Position numbers and translations under genes: made by a program
The notes under the pieces: model-generated
What the model was told of the DNA's origin: nothing
The model's input: the letters and a program-made list of their open reading frames with translations, nothing else
Database searches by the model: none
Shown here: piece after piece, positions 14,201-23,875 of the stretch
Layout: each line of letters opens with the position of its first letter
Numbering within the stretch: position 1 is the first letter of the stretch
NCBI GenBank assembly: GCA_031213475.1
Contig: JARUPZ010000015.1
Span: 10,568,528-10,632,527 of the forward strand
Reading direction: 5' to 3'
Origin: Nereocystis luetkeana
Taxonomy: Eukaryota > Sar > Phaeophyceae > Laminariales > Laminariaceae
DNA: 64,000 nt

Positions 14201-17200
14201 CTTCGAAAGGGCTGTCAAACATAAGAACTGCGGCCCATCAATGGCATGTTGGTTTCAGCACAGTACAGCGGGGTAAACACGGACGAGCTTCTCTCTACAC
14301 GGAGATTGCGAATCAGAGAAGGAACGTCAGAACATACCGCTGGACAAGCGATACCAGGCGGGACGTAATGCGACCAAGCCCGCACGAATGCGTCTTTCAG
14401 AGAACGCTAGAAACTGCGAGAAAAGCCCTTACCCTGCAGGCGCTGACGAGCAAAAGCATCATCTTCGTCGTAGTCGTACACAGAGTCAGGGGTCTTGATA
14501 GGAAATGCGTGCAGGTCTTCATAGTCTCCGATGTCGAAAGGCTGGCGGTGGAAAACGGTATGGTGGAGGGGTGTGGAGACCGCCACGAGTATCGCTACGA
14601 AACGAGCAGAGCGGGAGTCTTTATATACTCCAGGTATGCCTTTTCTTTTATGTGCGGTGGTGCTGTGTGCTGGGCTTCCCACACCAGGATGGTGATCATT
14701 TTCCGCGGTTTTGTTGGTTGCTCCGCTTACGCTACCGAGTCGGTCACAAGCTAGGTAGCACGCTCGGGTGCTTGGGAAACACTACCGGCTCTAAGCATTT
14801 TTTGTTTCTCCGAACCAATATGACGAGATTGGCATTCCGGCCAAAGAGAGAACAATATCCATGTATACTGGGTTGAACGTTCGGCCATGGATGGTTTCCA
14901 ACGATTTCAGTCAACCTATCTAAAGATTTCGACCTCTCGGACACACCCGTACACTAACCTCAAGGGCACTGGTCAATGCCTGATGACAGTGTTCACTGCT
15001 ACGGCAGATCACGAACATTTATGTGGCCCGAGGCTACGGTCGAGGGCAAACAGTCGACCCCTATGTAAACCCCTGCCGAGGCGTGCTCGCTCAATCAACT
15101 TTCGAGTGTTTTTGTCTCACACGCAACGGTTACGCTCGGTGGTAGCAAAACATTGTCGAGCACAATGCCTTAGTATCAGAAGCCAGGCGTTGTTGCTCAC
15201 CCTCTCGTTAACCTTAGCGTCCTTGACAAGTTCGCTGATTCGAATCGCGAAGGTCTTCGCCCGCGCTGGGTCTGAAAGAGCTTCGACTATTTCCCCAATG
15301 CCGACGGTTCCCCTTTGGCAACGAGAGTGAAACGCGTTGCATTGGAGGAGAAGGCGGGGCCTCATGCATTCGGTGATACGCGATGCTGTCCTAAGACTTC
15401 GGTTTGCAGGGGGGTAATGGTTGATCTGCGTAAGGGCCAGCAACGTTTGCTTGGAACTATAAATATTCTACCGAGTGTGCTTCCACGGGCCACCTGTCGC
15501 TACCCGGGCCGGCTGTTCGACTGCCTAACGTGTGGTGCATGCCAGCGACGTCTGAACCATATACACCTTTGAGGCCCTTTTTGCATTAAGCGTATGTACC
15601 ATATTAAACTTATGGCAGTATTCCCCTCGCTTCGATCACTGCGCTACTGCGTGCACGGCGATCTCCCATGTTAGCCGTGACTTGCTGCCGTCTGTGTCTT
15701 CTGCACAATCACGAGAACATTAGTCGCCCACTACATCTGCTGTACGTTGAATGACATTTTTCTGCCACTAGCTGAAATTTCGAAGATCCCGCAGTGTTCG
15801 GCGCCCCTGCCGTACAGCGCGGCGTCATCGTTCGTAGCACCTTATCCCTCTCAATAGCTATCTGGAGCTGGATACGAAAGGTAAGGGGTCCTGACCCAGA
15901 AGAAGTAAGCGGGGTGTCATATTGTTACACTTGATACTATTAATATTACCGTAGACGATTATTGTGGTAGGGGTAGACACCCAATGTTTCTACGTTTATG
16001 AGACTCCTCACTTGAGTAGCCCCACACCAATTAATTATTGTAAGTCACCCAAAAACTGATACTGCTAAAAAATGTTGGATTAGCTCTACGAACCTTCACA
16101 CATCCTCGTACGTATAGACGACATTTTTTTTGTACGTGGCGCATGGGCCCCTAACTACGAAGTAAGAAAACATGCCTCAATTCATAGCCCTACTTCAGTG
16201 CGCAGTATCAAGTAGGAAGGCCTAAACGTGCCGCGGCACTTATATCGTACCTGGTAGCACGCGCCATATTGATAATGTACTTCCACACTCAGATACAGCA
16301 GTCTACTTGAAAAACACTACATATATATAGCAGTGGAACGGTAGTACCTTGCGGCGCCTAGAAGCGTACGGGCAACTGTGGCGACGAGTTTGGCGATCCA
16401 GGAATACGCCGGGAGCTCATCCGCGGGAGGAAATCCGTCAAGATAGGGCACACCGACCGGAACGCCCTTGGTTGAGCCAGTCGAGCCAGTACCGGAGAGG
16501 GGCAAGCGCGTGGGAAAGGAGCAACAAGAGGAAGCAATCCGGCAGGATGGTGCAACGAGAAGGTTGTCAGAGAGCTGTCGTCTTCGATGGTTGGAATGAT
16601 TACGGCACCGTGTGACACGCAAGATACCACACCCCCTGGCACAAACGATCACACTGTGGCTGGTGATGGTGATACTCTCACTGGTGTTCACAACCGTTCT
16701 ATTACGGGGGACCATAGTTAATAGGACCAAATATTGTTAGTAGAAATTGTTAAATATATAGGTTTTTATGTATACCACAGGTCCTATTAACTATGGTCCC
16801 CCGTAATAGAAGGGTGCAGAGGGCGAGCGACGGCTCTATGGACGGATTTCGACGGGACCTCCCCAAGTTCGTCATTTTCGTTGGGTACGCCTCCCTACAT
16901 ACACTTAACCCCTTTAGAACCGCAGTTCCGTTTCGGGCACAAACTACTCGAAATTTGAGTGGTTTGCCCCCAAAACGGGACGGCGGTAGTTTCGGAGAGG
17001 AGTGGCGGTGATATCAACCACAGGGTGCAAGTGATATCTTGCATGAATTACGGTACTGCACCAGTAGAGGTTAGAGACAAGCAAACAGGGTGGGAAAGGA
17101 GCAACGAGAGGGAGCAAGATCGGGAGAAAGGCGTAACGAGAAGACCGTCTGAAACAGGTCGTCTCTGTCTGTTAGAAGAGAAACCTACTTCTACAGCAAG

Positions 17201-19506
17201 CAGGTGGTAGTCGACGCAATTGCCGCTGATGGTTGAGTAGGCTAGTAGGTTAAGGAAGTGGGAGATCGTTCAGGAACAGTAGGTATGCTGTCATATTACG
17301 CGTTTCGGCCAGCAGTCAGTGTAGAAATTACATGCAAAACGAGTTGGAGGTTTTGTAAACAAGTGCGGCATCTCACCAGTGCTTCACATGATGAGCAAGA
17401 ATCCCGAGCGTTTACGATTTTTTCCCACATTGTTTAGCCCAGCTATATTATACCTGGTATATATTATTATATAACCTTTATCACATGATCGAAAAGTCTC
17501 CGTGCGCAGGATTTTCCGACGGGTCAAGACCCTATATAGCCCGTGGTGGGGAATAAAGCAAACAAAATTGAGCTGAAATCCGCTTAATTCATTAGTGGGA
17601 TGACCATGATGATAGTGCCTGCCCCCACATCGGGCAAACAAAATACCCTATCATCTATGCGATTTTACGTTTTTTTGGCGATGCTGATGACACATGTTCC
17701 TACCTCCAAGCGAACGTTTGTGCTAACATTCATTGCGGACAGCTACAGCTCTCCACAAACCACAGCCCGCTCGATTGATGCACGCTTCTGGTAGAGTGTA
17801 TGAGGGCGTCAGGTGCGCCAGGCAGCAATATAAGGTAGACAGAAACGATCAACGACGTGTTTTCGCGTACTCGTAGTTTGACACGCAACCACGTAATTTT
17901 CATCTGAACCTTTCCCCGCTTAAACAAACGTATACTTTTGCGGGGGCGGAAAACACCGAGACCGTTGAACGTTTTCACCAAGATTGTTTTTTATTTGAAC
18001 TGCCTCGTAATGATGTTTTCAAAAGGATGCATACGCCTAGAAACATTTTTTTCAACCTTTTTTATGAAAAATGCCAAACGTTAGGTGTAAACCTCTGTTG
18101 AGAACCTGCGTACGGCCAAGCTTGAGTTATTTGCAAGTTGTTGTGGACGAGACACGAAGCTCACACTCCCGCTCAGTCTAAGGCACAAACCAGCCGAATG
18201 TCCGAACTCAACATGTAAAAATTGTGGCGGAATTTCTATCATGAAAAAACATCCAGAGATTGAAATCACCCGAAAACCTGGGGATGGGCGGTGGATAAGT
18301 TCCTCTGTGACCTCAAGAGGGATATATATAGAGAGAGCTTTCCCAGACTATTGCAACTAACTGGAGAAGTAAGTGCTGATCGCCGAAAATCGAACTCACG
18401 CTAATAATGTTTATACGACTTCCGCCAGCGCTGACGGGTCAGGTTGTAACAATGTTACTGTTACGGGGATCAGAGTAGATAGGACCAACGATTGGGAGGA
18501 AAAATAGCCAAATATATAGGTTTTTGTGTCAACCGTAGGTCCTAGTTAATAGTTAATTTGATCCCCCGTAATAATAGTAGGTCGCCCCTTCCAATAAACG
18601 CTCTTTGATCGGAGACCAATACTACTACTAAAATATGCACCAGGTGCTCATTTATTTTACACTCGGCTCGTAATTAGCTCTCACCTCTGTGCTCCAGCGG
18701 TATATCTCTCGTGAGTCAGCAAGCTGCTTCTTGCGAGAGGCAGGGTCAGCTTTTGGGTCCTGCGGGAGCGTCGCCTCTGCACCTCTTGCGCCTGGTCAGC
18801 ATTGTTCAATGATGTGTACGGCTTAGCACTGCTGCTATGAATTTCTATATATTTTCCCTGAGATTTTCTTCCACTCAACAGTTTGAAGCTTGTCCGGTGA
18901 CGGCGGACTATGCTCTTCTTGGGGATGAGTCAAAGTGAGAACAATAACAGGCGTCAGCCAGAAGGCGATGCCTTAGTCAGGGGCAAAATTTATCCACGAT
19001 TTTAACCCCGCGAGACTGACCGTCTACTAATTACCCCTCGAGAAAGCCCAAGTGTTCCGTTTTTGTTGATTTGGAAGCGCGTCGAGGGCGAGGCATCGGT
19101 AGACCTTCACTACTAGAGAGACAAGCAAGTCATGCGTAGGCATTCTGAAACCGACCTGCCGGGGCCATTTTCCCACCCACTTTTTGAAACAAGTACGAGC
19201 ACAATTTACTCTCGATATCAACAAGGCGGTCCAGGAATAAAGCATCGTCATCAATCAGTTTAGGCTCGAACATTACTTACGGAAGAAAAAGCTGGAGAAA
19301 TCCCCCAACGATAGTCCGCCAAGCAATCCCTCAGAGGCCTTGGGGGCGCTTTCTGTATCCAGCGGCCCTAGACACGAGATATCCTCGGATTCCTTGGCGC
19401 AGGTTTTGCCCATATCGTTAGCAGTGGCCACACCGATGCTCTTCGCGACAGAGTAGGCCGCCAGAGCAAGCGCGGTAGCACCAGCCACACATCGGACGGG
19501 TGTCAT
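2145..19506 (-). CDS. LOX: Lipoxygenase, multi-exon gene (C-terminus not resolved)
   Basis: Lipoxygenases are non-haem iron dioxygenases that add O2 to polyunsaturated fatty acids, giving the hydroperoxides from which oxylipins are made. Fourteen exons on the minus strand give about 543 residues; family members usually have 600-900. Seen in order: a hydrophobic N-terminus, LPQDPKADPASR, ADELPAYSW, DDAFARQRLQG-GN, LFVVDHELL, YMAPGIALF, the first iron-binding block SHLGKTHLVLE with two ligand histidines, HPIHALLEPH, YPYRDSGMLYWE, WVKDYLD, and HAAVNFPQ with the third ligand histidine and the conserved Asn. Exon phases match at every join except one between 6,773 and 4,043, where about 16 residues of the usual YY...ELQ segment are missing. 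The intron after 8,162 has a GC donor. The C-terminal isoleucine region was not found. Introns hold two MITE families, SINE scraps, an 811-bp TIR element and a TTAGGG tract; the rest is featureless. Family call is firm; exon 1 and the 3' end are less sure. Confidence 0.88.
2589..2693. mobile_element. TTACGGGG MITE, copy 1 (105 bp)
   Basis: An almost perfect inverted repeat starting TTACGGGGGACC and ending in its reverse complement, flanked by TA on both sides. It has no coding capacity. TA flanks and short TIRs suggest a Tc1/mariner-type non-autonomous element. It lies in a lipoxygenase intron. Confidence 0.85.
3190..3310 (+). repeat. SINE body fragment
   Basis: A diverged piece with the GAAGGC-CG-GAC-GTAG, GTGACCCCGG-TCTGA and GGAGAGAGA blocks of the SINE body in plus orientation. 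The tRNA-like head is absent. Confidence 0.55.
3588..3655 (+). repeat. Short SINE body fragment
   Basis: It carries GAAGAGAGCCTACTA and CCCCGGATCTGAG in the order of the SINE body. It is only about 70 bp and diverged. Confidence 0.45.
3954..4043 (-). CDS. LOX: LOX exon 13 (or 14)
   Basis: It reads AFVGEMINLGKMKWLEEMG, then ISKDKKSLLAK, and ends at AAG|GTACGG. The last residues run in frame into VLASLIYSAS of the next exon. The start is uncertain: GCCCAG|GCC at 4,043 is in phase with exon 12, but the open frame continues upstream to about 4,095 and a small exon with the YY...ELQ piece may be unrecognised. Confidence 0.75.
6773..6925 (-). CDS. LOX: LOX exon 12
   Basis: Fifty-one codons between GGTCAG|ACC and GAC|GTGAGC. 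It includes FPGRYPYRDSGMLYWEATHT, then WVKDYLD. The YPYRD-x-G-x-x-x-W-x-A-x-x-x-WV-x-DY block is diagnostic for lipoxygenases. The next exon starts in phase 0 but about 16 expected residues are missing between them. Confidence 0.9.
7461..7541 (-). CDS. LOX: LOX exon 11
   Basis: Twenty-seven codons between TTCAG|CTG and CAG|GTGCGG. It reads LLMVEGGGVDRLQGNK, then IEQSWTLALEQ. LL-x-x-x-GG-x-VD is the segment that usually follows the IN-x-GA turn of exon 10. Confidence 0.8.
8162..8318 (-). CDS. LOX: LOX exon 10: iron-binding histidines
   Basis: It contains IHEVVSHLGKTHLVLEG with the two iron-ligand histidines of the H-E-x3-H-x4-H pattern, then HPIHALLEPHVEGTAFINWG. Where plant enzymes have HWLNTH this one has HLGKTH. 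The donor reads GAG|GCAAGC, a GC-AG type intron, and the next exon joins in phase 0. Confidence 0.92.
9584..9678 (-). CDS. LOX: LOX exon 9
   Basis: It reads LTQGETATPIFTPVDG, then FNWKIAKACFEASDF, matching the TP-x-DG-x-x-W-x-x-AK-A block just before the iron-binding helix. The donor AT|GTAAGC leaves phase 2, and the split Ile codon is completed by exon 10. Confidence 0.88.
10232..10345 (-). CDS. LOX: LOX exon 8
   Basis: Phase 0 at both ends, 38 codons. It contains HIPRYMAPGIALFEVVDDEL, then LPIRPIGIQ. This is the R-Y-x-x-P-x-A-L-F ... L-x-P-I-x-IQ segment that precedes the catalytic helices. Confidence 0.87.
11189..11260 (-). CDS. LOX: LOX exon 7
   Basis: A short 24-codon exon, phase 0 at both ends, between CTTTGCAG and AAG|GTGAGG. 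It reads GLKTKVDSLMAAGKLFVVD, then HELLK. The GKLFVVDH block corresponds to the G-R-L-(Y/F)-x-x-D-(Y/H) strand of lipoxygenases. The 2.4-kb intron before it carries the 811-bp TIR element. Confidence 0.85.
12189..12999. mobile_element. 811-bp element with AT-rich terminal inverted repeats
   Basis: The left end GGCCGGTCTTATCGAGGGC is repeated exactly in reverse complement at the right end. Both copies continue inwards with matching A- or T-rich runs broken by CG (ACGAA-type), so the inverted repeats extend over about 60 bp. There is no transposase-like frame. It is best read as a non-autonomous DNA element in the large lipoxygenase intron between exons 6 and 7. No clear target-site duplication is seen. 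Confidence 0.7.
13362..13388 (+). repeat. Interstitial telomere-type TTAGGG repeat
   Basis: Four uninterrupted TTAGGG-type units in the lipoxygenase intron between exons 6 and 7. They are too short and too internal to be a chromosome end. Confidence 0.9.
13671..13753 (-). CDS. LOX: LOX exon 6
   Basis: It starts with two bases that complete Gly and continues GNCVVIEKCTDATRMKL, then NALDSDPSYA. It completes the QRLQG-GN-VVIEKC signature begun in exon 5. The donor GCG|GTATGG leaves phase 0. Confidence 0.85.
14433..14541 (-). CDS. LOX: LOX exon 5 (D-x-FARQRL motif)
   Basis: The acceptor is CGCCAG|CCT and the donor CAGG|GTAAGG. It encodes PFDIGDYEDLHAFPIKTP, then DSVYDYDEDDAFARQRLQ. The DDAFARQRL-x-G-x-N block spanning this exon and the next is a clear family signature. 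It ends in phase 1. Confidence 0.88.
15201..15312 (-). CDS. LOX: LOX exon 4
   Basis: It reads GTVGIGEIVEALSDPARAK, then TFAIRISELVKDAKVNER. It begins one base into a codon, completing the AG left by exon 3, and ends at AGG|GTGAGC in phase 0. The KDAKVNER end runs directly into PFD of exon 5, as in related lipoxygenases. Confidence 0.8.
16348..16466 (-). CDS. LOX: LOX exon 3
   Basis: The acceptor CCAAG|GGC and donor AAG|GTACTA enclose GVPVGVPYLDGFPPADELP, then AYSWIAKLVATVARTLLGAA. The P-x-ADELP-x-x-W pattern fits the N-terminal lipoxygenase region. It ends in phase 2, matching the next exon. Confidence 0.8.
16702..16806. mobile_element. TTACGGGG MITE, copy 2 (105 bp)
   Basis: A hairpin-forming element, TTACGGGGGACCATAG and its reverse complement at the ends, flanked by TA. 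It has the same length as the copies at 2,589 and 54,708 and is nearly identical to the latter. It lies in the lipoxygenase intron between exons 2 and 3. Confidence 0.9.
16905..16999. mobile_element. Hairpin MITE (GGGACTGCGG family), copy a
   Basis: It starts TTAACCCCTTTAGAACCGC and contains the inward repeat pair CGTTTCGGGCACAAAC and GTTTGCCCCCAAAACG. The right end is decayed. It belongs to the palindromic family seen intact at 22,683-22,779. Confidence 0.7.
18461..18571. mobile_element. TTACGGGG MITE, copy 3 (diverged)
   Basis: The ends TTACGGGGATCAGAG and TTGATCCCCCGTAA are inverted copies, and the inner AAATATATAGGTTTTTGTGT block matches the other family members. There is a small internal duplication near the right end. 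Confidence 0.8.
18685..18776 (-). CDS. LOX: LOX exon 2
   Basis: The acceptor is TGCAG|AG and the donor GAG|GTGAGA. The frame reads ATLPQDPKADPASRKKQ, then LADSREIYRWSTE. The LPQ...R...L...RE-Y-W pattern is the usual start of the catalytic domain in algal and cyanobacterial lipoxygenases. It ends in phase 0. Confidence 0.8.
19281..19506 (-). CDS. LOX: LOX exon 1: start codon and hydrophobic leader
   Basis: ATG at 19,506 opens 75 codons. Residues 4-20 (VRCVAGATALALAAYSV) are hydrophobic, as in a signal or organelle-targeting peptide. An acidic and Ser-rich stretch follows, ending in SSFFF. The exon stops at a strong donor (C|GTAAGT) in phase 1, which fits the phase-1 acceptor of the next exon. 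Its assignment to the lipoxygenase rests on position and phase, not on homology. It could instead be a separate short gene. Confidence 0.6.
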
Positions 19507-19829
19507 CTGTACGACAATTGGAGAGTCCGACTAGGTTTTCAGCCTGGGATGCACGACGAGCAAGCTATATTCTACTGCTAGGAAATGACAGAGCTCATGA
19601 TTGATTGTACTGTAGTAGTCCTGTAGTATATAGCAGGATATCACCAGGGACACTTTGTCACTTCCCAAACACTACGACCTCGCACTACTACTACGAAAAC
19701 CGCTGATTCATTGATTGATGATCATGTTGACGTGATAACGTGATACATTTATTTGAACATCTACAGCGACACTACTGTAGTGTAGGGGAGTCGTGCTATC
19801 CGTTTTTACTCGTATAACCCCCTGCGATT

Positions 19830-19915
19830 GTTTGTGTGTATTGTTTACACTATCAAACCTATATTTCTACCCGTCGACATCAAGCACAACCAGTGTCCGT
19901 ATCGATTCTTTTACA
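19830..19915 (-). repeat. LINE 3' tail fragment
   Basis: The minus strand reads a GGATGTCGACGGGTAGAAA-like block followed by a degraded AC-rich end. This matches the LINE tail at about 35.0-35.14 kb. Confidence 0.6.
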
Positions 19916-20235
19916 GCCCAAAGTGTACGTGCCACTAGCCAACCACAGGACCCACAGAAGTTTCGGAAACTTCGAATTTTATCTATTATTGTCTTTTGGG
20001 GGCCTATTGTATACCACTCGTATAATGATCGAAGAATGTTTATTTGGTTTAGCAATCTGGGAGGTAGGATCTTACGGGGTGTTTTCGACTTGAAAATTGC
20101 GTAGCGTAGTCTGCACTTCGGAGTCGTCGTCCGCAAATGAGAAGTTTCCTCTGGTTCGATGCAAACGCGGCGCAGCCTTCTTTATGGCACGGTTTGACCC
20201 GGATTGGTTGCGGTATGGGGCCAGGGTCAGGGCAA

Positions 20236-20250
20236 GGGTTAGGGTTAGGG
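20236..20250 (+). repeat. Short telomere-like GGGTTA tract
   Basis: Two to three GGGTTA units inside a G-rich AGGGTCAGGGCAAGGG context. It could be chance. Confidence 0.4.
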
Positions 20251-20571
20251 TCGAGGGTCGGGTTGGGTCTTTGCCCATACCTTGATCCCCTCAGGAACCC
20301 AAAAACCTGAACAACCTACCAAGCTGAAGATCCTACCTTCAGGATTGCAATGGGACCTCCTTTTTCCCTTAGATCTCCAGAATTTCTAGACTTCGTTTCC
20401 ACGCAATTTTCTTTTCTCCATTTATGTTTTTATTTTTTCGCGACATATATGAATGCTAATGACATGCTGCAGTCCTGTTGAAGCCCCCAAATAGTAACAC
20501 GATGCCTCCAAATCTCGATACAAACCTGAAATAAACCCCAAAAGGCTTATCACGATACTTTGGCGGGACGG

Positions 20572-20760
20572 TAACGGCGGGACGGGACGGTTAAACCGCC
20601 GCCAAAATGGTCTCGCCGTCCCATCCGGTCCCGCTGGTAAAATCTCTTCCGTTGTAAATTATCGTCTCGTTCCGTCATGACACCGTAAATTTACCGTTCC
20701 GTCCCGCCGATAAAACCTCTTCCCATTGTAAATTTATATTTACCGTCCCGTCTAGTAACT
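20572..20760. repeat. Degenerate GGGACGG / CCGTCCCG minisatellite
   Basis: GGGACGG words on one side and their complements on the other, separated by TAAATTTAC-type spacers. The same CCGTCCCG(CC) words build a longer array at 36,650-36,985. Confidence 0.6.
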
Positions 20761-22053
20761 GGACCGTTGTCACATACAGTCTCCTCCACACAAGATGGCG
20801 CTTTCCGCGCCAGATAGAGTCGTAGTTGTCTGTTCCCGTTCATTCCCACCACGATTTATGAAATAATTTACCACCAGGTATTACAGTCGAGATTTCGAAT
20901 TTTACAAAAAATTCAGTGCGTATTATTGTTTTGCTTGCCATCCGACATTATGTAGTGTTGTTGCATAAATAGGAATACCTACCTTATATATAAATACATA
21001 CCTGGTACCAGGTATCATCAATTGTGCACAGGTTTCCAGACTACAGATAAAATAAGGTACAGGCGTATTACGCAGTTTTCAATGATTATCAACCATTTAA
21101 TCAGCTTAACTCACATCTAAAGTATTTAATCTCGCCGGTTGCAAGAGCATCAACCGAAAGAGGAAAAACCCCCTGTACGAGAGCTTCATCGATTTTCAGA
21201 AAGCGTACGTACGACTCTGGTCGACCGAGAGCTGCAATGGAAGGTACTCACACGCTTTGGCGTACTAACCATCATGCTGACACCTATCCGTAAGTCCCAC
21301 AGAGGTATGCGGGCTCGCGTGCGTAGGGATGACGGCGAGCACTCGGAATGGTTTGTTTCATGTCACACAGGGGCTGCGGCAAGATTGGTTGTTATCAACG
21401 ATACTGTTCAACGTGTTCTTCGCTGCTGCGTGTTTTTCGCTGCTGCGCTACTCGTCGTACTATTAATAGTACCCGTCAACCAAGACGAAACCATCGTGGG
21501 TGATGTTTTTCGAATCGGTGATGCTGGAGTAGTCGGAACAGAGGAGCAGAGCCGTTGGCGCGTGTGCGAAATGCTGTACGGGGCATGTTGTACTCCGATG
21601 ACGCAGGGATTGTGACGAAGTCGATTCAAGGGCTCGCGAAAATGATGACAGTCATCGTGACTGCCTTCGAGGGTGCAGGCCTCACGGTGATGGAAACGAA
21701 GACAGACACAATGCTCCCACGAACACAAGAAGACTAGACCCCCCTCGCACCACCGCTCGTCATCGAAGCAGTAGGCCAAAGGTATAAACAGACGGCGAAG
21801 TTCTCACACACTATGTACATGGGCGGCATTATCCACGAAAACGCTGTCCTCTCACTCGAAATCGACCAACGGATTCGTCTCGTGCGGTCATGCCTCAAAC
21901 GGGTCGGCCCGGGGTTACGCGATAGGATGGCGGGCCCCCTTATCTTTAAAGGCCGAGGTGACTGAGACCCTGCTGAACGGGTGCGTGACGTGGACCCTCA
22001 GAGCGAAACAAACTTGCAATGCTTGGAACGGCTCACTACCGAGTCCTTTTTAT

Positions 22054-22451
22054 CAGACAAATCGGAAAAATGGGAACGAAACAAAAAATGAGAACGGACG
22101 TTGTTTTTTAGAAAGCAAACCAATTGTGTACAACTCCAAGAAAAAAAGTTGACAGTCCTGTGGGGCTGTACAGCAGCCTTCGAATGAGCTGTCTCTCAGG
22201 CTGGAAGTCCTCGGCATCGCCGCGGTAGCCAGCATCTAGAGAAATCACAATAGAGCCAGCGTATATCGCTTTTTGCGCCCACCCGAAGGCACGAGATGGA
22301 GCATGACCGTTCTGACGAGCTCCTCTCACAGGGCTGGCCAAGGGGTTTCGCAGGATCATTTTGGTTATCTGATACCTGGTACACCACATGGTTCTGGAGA
22401 TACGGCTCGGTTCTCATTTTAGGCTTCGTTCCCATTTTTCCGATTTGTCTG
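22054..22451. mobile_element. 398-bp TIR element inserted in LINE A
   Basis: The left end CAGACAAATCGGAAAAATGG recurs in reverse complement at the right end; similarity extends about 45 bp inwards with a few mismatches. The LINE sequence stops on the left (GAGTCCT) and resumes on the right (GGCTTCCAGCG), so the element is an insertion. It has no transposase. Confidence 0.85.
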
Positions 22452-22682
22452 TTAATTTTGGGAGTCAGTGGCTTCCAGCGCCGAATTCGTACTGCCCACG
22501 CCACACCCTCTCGTACGCGAAGGCCCCCAAGCTGACACGTTGCGAGATCATCGAAACGACCATCCGTAAACGGCGGCTCTTTTTTGCGGGGGGCGTGACA
22601 CGGCAAAGCAAGGAGCGATTCCCCAGTCGGGTAATGTTTTGGACGATGATTGGTGGGAAGAACCCGAGACCTGGCGGACAGC

Positions 22683-22779
22683 TTAACCCCTTTAGAGCCG
22701 CAGTCCTGTTTTGGGGACAAACCAGTCAAATTCCAAGTAGTTCGTCCCCAAAACGGGACTGCGGCTCTAAAGGGGTTAA
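22683..22779. mobile_element. Hairpin MITE (GGGACTGCGG family), copy b
   Basis: The best preserved member: TTAACCCCTTTAGAGCCGC at the left and its exact reverse complement at the right, with only about 15 unpaired bases in the middle. It sits inside the LINE A coding remnant. Confidence 0.9.
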
Positions 22780-23556
22780 TACTTGGCATATATACATAGT
22801 CGAAGACCTTCGGGAGTTTCGAGCCACCGAAGGGTCAACGGAAGTTGCCCCCTTGTCGTTTGGAGTTGAGACCGCATTGTGGTCGACTACAGCAAAAAAT
22901 ACTGGGAAGTGGTACGGGGAGGTCCTCGAAACAGCGGAACGGTTCATGGTGAGGTGGCACGAGGGTGAGGCCAAGCCGGGTAGGCAGCGCCGCGCATCCG
23001 CCGTGGGTGGTGTCCAAGGGAATGGGGGGAGGAGGGAAAACAGCAAGAGGAGTGGAAGGTAAACTGACCATGGGAATGCGGGCAGGGGGGAGGACAGGAA
23101 GAGTAGGAGGGAAATCGCGGTGGGCGAAAGTAGGAACGAGATGGCAGACAGGGTAGCAAGGCACCAGGCTGACTAGAAAGTGAAACTTGCCTATGCTACT
23201 GGTGCCGCCACCTGGTGTAGCTGGTTCGAAAGTGGTCTCCCATTGCCTTCTTTTTTCTTCGTTCGCGCGATCCTTGTGATTATATTTGGTTTCTTTCTCT
23301 TCCTTTCTTCTATTGATAAGCCTTAAGAAAGGAATTATGTGGCGAGGGTGGATGGATAGCGAGGCTGTTTTGCCTGTTTTGTGTTATCTGGGCCGAGGGG
23401 AAAACGGAGACGGCAGACAGGGTGGCAAGGTCCCAAACTGACGAGTAGGGAGAACCAGGCTACATTTTTTTGCTGCTCGTACCACAAACGTCTGCTGCTA
23501 CCTGTAGGGTGCTTCGTGTTTCGGTTTGCCTGTTGTTTTCCCTTTTTTTGTTTTTT

Positions 23557-23875
23557 CTCATCCCATTCATTATCTTCGCACATCTTCTCTCTCTCCTTCC
23601 AACTCGTAACTCAGATCCGGGGTCACATAGCAGGCTCTTCTCCCCCCTTCCCGCTACGGTACGTGCCTTCATTTTTATCGCGAGAAGATTTCAGCCTTTT
23701 CTTCCCTCGTCGACTCGCATCGAATTGTGCCTACCCACGCTGCAAGGCGCTCTCAACAATTGAATCCTTTTTTATTTTTGCAAACAAAGTCAAAGTCCGA
23801 CCCACCTGGGGCTCGAACCCAGGACTCAAACAAGTAGAATTCGAGGTTAACCACTTGAACCACCGGGGCGACCGG
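23557..23875 (-). mobile_element. tRNA-derived SINE, copy 1 (left edge of the array)
   Basis: Minus orientation. The tRNA-like head (23,796-23,875) has an A-box TGGTTCAAGTGG and B-box GGTTCGAGCCC, followed by a body of about 240 bp with an A-rich end. It differs from the hybrid copies only in its tail part: CTTCTCTCTC, CCCCCCTTCC, and C at 23,696. Confidence 0.88.

Larger units (their letters stand above)
19507..21134. other. Intergenic stretch upstream of the lipoxygenase
   Basis: No gene is recognised. It holds a minus-strand LINE tail fragment (about 19,830-19,915), a short GGGTTA tract (20,236-20,250) and a GGGACGG-rich minisatellite (20,572-20,760). A promoter for the lipoxygenase would lie just above 19,506, but no convincing core element is seen. 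Confidence 0.5.
21135..23556 (+). mobile_element. LINE copy A, 5'-truncated and interrupted
   Basis: A non-LTR reverse transcriptase remnant in plus orientation. Seen: [15 protein letters not shown] (near 21.2 kb), the catalytic YSDD box in [12 protein letters not shown] (21,584-21,620), MYMGGIIHENAVLSLEIDQR (21.8 kb), a TETLLNGCVTWTL block (21.96 kb), then FQRR and RKRRLFFAGGVTRQ (22.5 kb) and a C-terminal region to about 23.16 kb. The 5' end and endonuclease are missing. Two smaller elements have inserted into it (22,054-22,451 and 22,683-22,779) and reading frames are broken. Its 3' UTR runs up to the SINE at 23,557. Confidence 0.85.

Noticed and set aside
23796-23875. tRNA gene
   Set aside because: The tRNA-like sequence is the head of a SINE present in many copies, continuous with the SINE body, without a clean tRNA 3' end.
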